From Phyllobacterium zundukense (GTDB taxonomy: Bacteria > Pseudomonadota > Alphaproteobacteria > Rhizobiales > Rhizobiaceae), in contig NZ_CP104971.1 in the NCBI RefSeq assembly GCF_025452195.1, positions 248,001 through 312,000 of the forward strand: a stretch of 64,000 nt of DNA, written 5' to 3'. The position numbers and the translations under genes are program-made. Below the pieces are notes generated by a model that was not told the DNA's origin, did not search any database, and saw nothing but the letters and a program-made list of their open reading frames with translations. Shown here in pieces: positions 62,981 to 64,000 of the stretch (positions are counted from its first letter, which is position 1; each line of letters begins with the position of its first letter).

Positions 62981-64000
62981 TCAAGTTTTTCCTTGCGCAG
63001 ACACCGTGCCGATACTCGATAAATAAACATCAAGTTGGCTTGGTTGATTGCCTTGCGGAATCTCGAAACGTATTCCTTCCGCACACGCGCTCCAGATAAT
63101 CGCTTCGCCATTGAGCCGCGCGGTCACAATATCAGTGGCGTTGACGCCTGCGAGCGTGATGGAACCCTTCACGTCCAGCGGATCGATCAAACAACTGAAC
63201 TGCCCATTCTGGATGACGATCTTTGAAAGCGTGCCGCGAATATCGGTTGAAATCCGCAATCTTCCGTTCACGGAAGCTTTCAGAACCGCATCTTCGATAG
63301 TCACATGCAAACGACCAGCGGCGGAAAGCATGGGTCCGACCGACACGTCGCCGCCTACATTGGTCAGGGTCCATCCTCCCCACGGATCAAAATCGACGAT
63401 CTCGCTCACAGCCATCAGCGGCAAGAGCGCCGCCCAGATGTAGAACGGATCGGTGTCGCCCTGGTCCATGGCTTCGCCGGTGACAGCGCTATAGTTCTCG
63501 GCGGCGATCCGCTCCTCACGCCACGACTTCATGAAAAGGTCGTAGCTCTGGTCCGCAAGACGGCTCGCCTCGGTGGTAAAGCCATAGCGCCTGAGGCCAA
63601 GCCAGACCATGTAGTTGACGTTCGGCCAGATGCGGCCGCGCCAGTAGACATTTTCCGCGAAGGCCGGATCGTTGCGTGTTGCGTTTGGTAGCACGAAGGC
63701 CCCTGCAAAGCTGTTTTCATCCTTCAGGTGTTCGAGAAGCCGCACCGCCTGCTCGTGCGTGGCCGCGCCGCACAAGAGCGGATAAAAACTCGTCGGCGAC
63801 AACGAGCGGACGAAGCCGCCCTTGCGCTGGCGGTTGGCGAATATGCCGCGGTGTTCATCCCACAATTCCTCGGAAATCAGATTGCGGCTGCGGTTAGCGA
63901 TCGCGTCGAACTCGCGGGCGTCCTCGTGACGTCCCAGTACCCCGGCCATCTTCGCCAGCATTTCCGCATCGAGCGCGGCGGCACAATTGAGCCCGAGATC
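62981..64000 (-). CDS. Glycoside hydrolase of the trehalase-like (GH63/MGH1) group, C-terminal part
   Basis: At least 339 residues; the frame continues through the window edge, so the N-terminus is missing. Seen: LISEELWDEHRGIFANRQRK, SFYPLLCGAATHEQAVRLLE, YWRGRIWPNVNYMVWLGLRR and ENYSAVTGEAMDQGDTDPFY, which form the (alpha/alpha)6-barrel end with the expected catalytic-region residues. A beta-rich tail of ~110 residues follows. Mannosylglycerate hydrolase-like and glucosidase-type enzymes share these features; the sugar substrate is not determined. Confidence 0.85.
   Translation of the reverse strand, partial: DLGLNCAAALDAEMLAKMAGVLGRHEDAREFDAIANRSRNLISEELWDEHRGIFANRQRKGGFVRSLSPTSFYPLLCGAATHEQAVRLLEHLKDENSFAGAFVLPNATRNDPAFAENVYWRGRIWPNVNYMVWLGLRRYGFTTEASRLADQSYDLFMKSWREERIAAENYSAVTGEAMDQGDTDPFYIWAALLPLMAVSEIVDFDPWGGWTLTNVGGDVSVGPMLSAAGRLHVTIEDAVLKASVNGRLRISTDIRGTLSKIVIQNGQFSCLIDPLDVKGSITLAGVNATDIVTARLNGEAIIWSACAEGIRFEIPQGNQPSQLDVYLSSIGTVSAQGKT

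Overview
The window reads as accessory DNA of an alphaproteobacterium of the Hyphomicrobiales (Rhizobiaceae/Phyllobacteriaceae/Brucellaceae side). Pointers are a rhizobial-type type III secretion (T3SS) gene set, DUF982 and DUF3606 proteins, an HWE-type histidine kinase, an alpha-r14-like small RNA with CUCCUCC loops, and a PotABCD-type transporter. Many IS remnants, frameshifted genes and truncated genes point to a plasmid or genomic island, but the replicon type cannot be decided from the sequence.

Layout. 1-9.6 kb: 3' part of a T3SS locus: the end of SctV, a Tad/CpaC-like secretin, a small lipoprotein, a TadD-like TPR lipoprotein, SctU without the usual NPTH autocleavage motif, an L,D-transpeptidase and two unrecognised proteins (278 and 1175 aa), closed by a terminator. 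9.7-10.4 kb: a decayed IS5-family copy. 10.4-15.4 kb: a TetR regulator divergent from an RND adaptor/permease pair. 15.5-33.9 kb: a decay zone with broken LysR, alcohol dehydrogenase, MFS, PRC-barrel, PepSY, YihY, MlaD and HWE-kinase genes, remnants of IS110, ISL3 and IS6 elements, and a few intact small or secreted proteins.

34.0-45.0 kb: the most coherent and least familiar unit. An OmpR/EnvZ-type two-component pair is followed at once by an eight-gene, mostly translationally coupled operon: HAD phosphatase, class III aminotransferase, arginase-fold protein, SMR-like transporter, fatty-acid desaturase, alpha/beta-hydrolase with a cysteine nucleophile, FemAB/BioF2-like acyltransferase, second SMR-like transporter and cyclopropane-fatty-acid synthase. 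A convergent MipA/OmpV outer-membrane protein follows. I infer a regulated pathway that builds, modifies and flips an amine-containing membrane lipid or lipid-linked product. The product is unknown.

45.6-57.7 kb: a small membrane protein, an anti-Shine-Dalgarno small RNA on the minus strand, an intact IS5-family element that has cut a helix-turn-helix gene, a frameshifted aminoglycoside-phosphotransferase-like gene, prophage debris (spanin-like, HNH and tRNA-like pieces, two covarying hairpins), a serine recombinase with a res-like site, and a beta-lactamase-fold serine hydrolase. 57.7-64.0 kb: a minus-strand operon for a spermidine/putrescine-type ABC importer with an isochorismatase-family hydrolase and a MarR regulator (ATPase gene frameshifted), then the 3' part of a glycoside hydrolase gene cut by the window edge.

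Several genes differ from intact ones by a single base; some of these could be sequencing errors rather than true decay.
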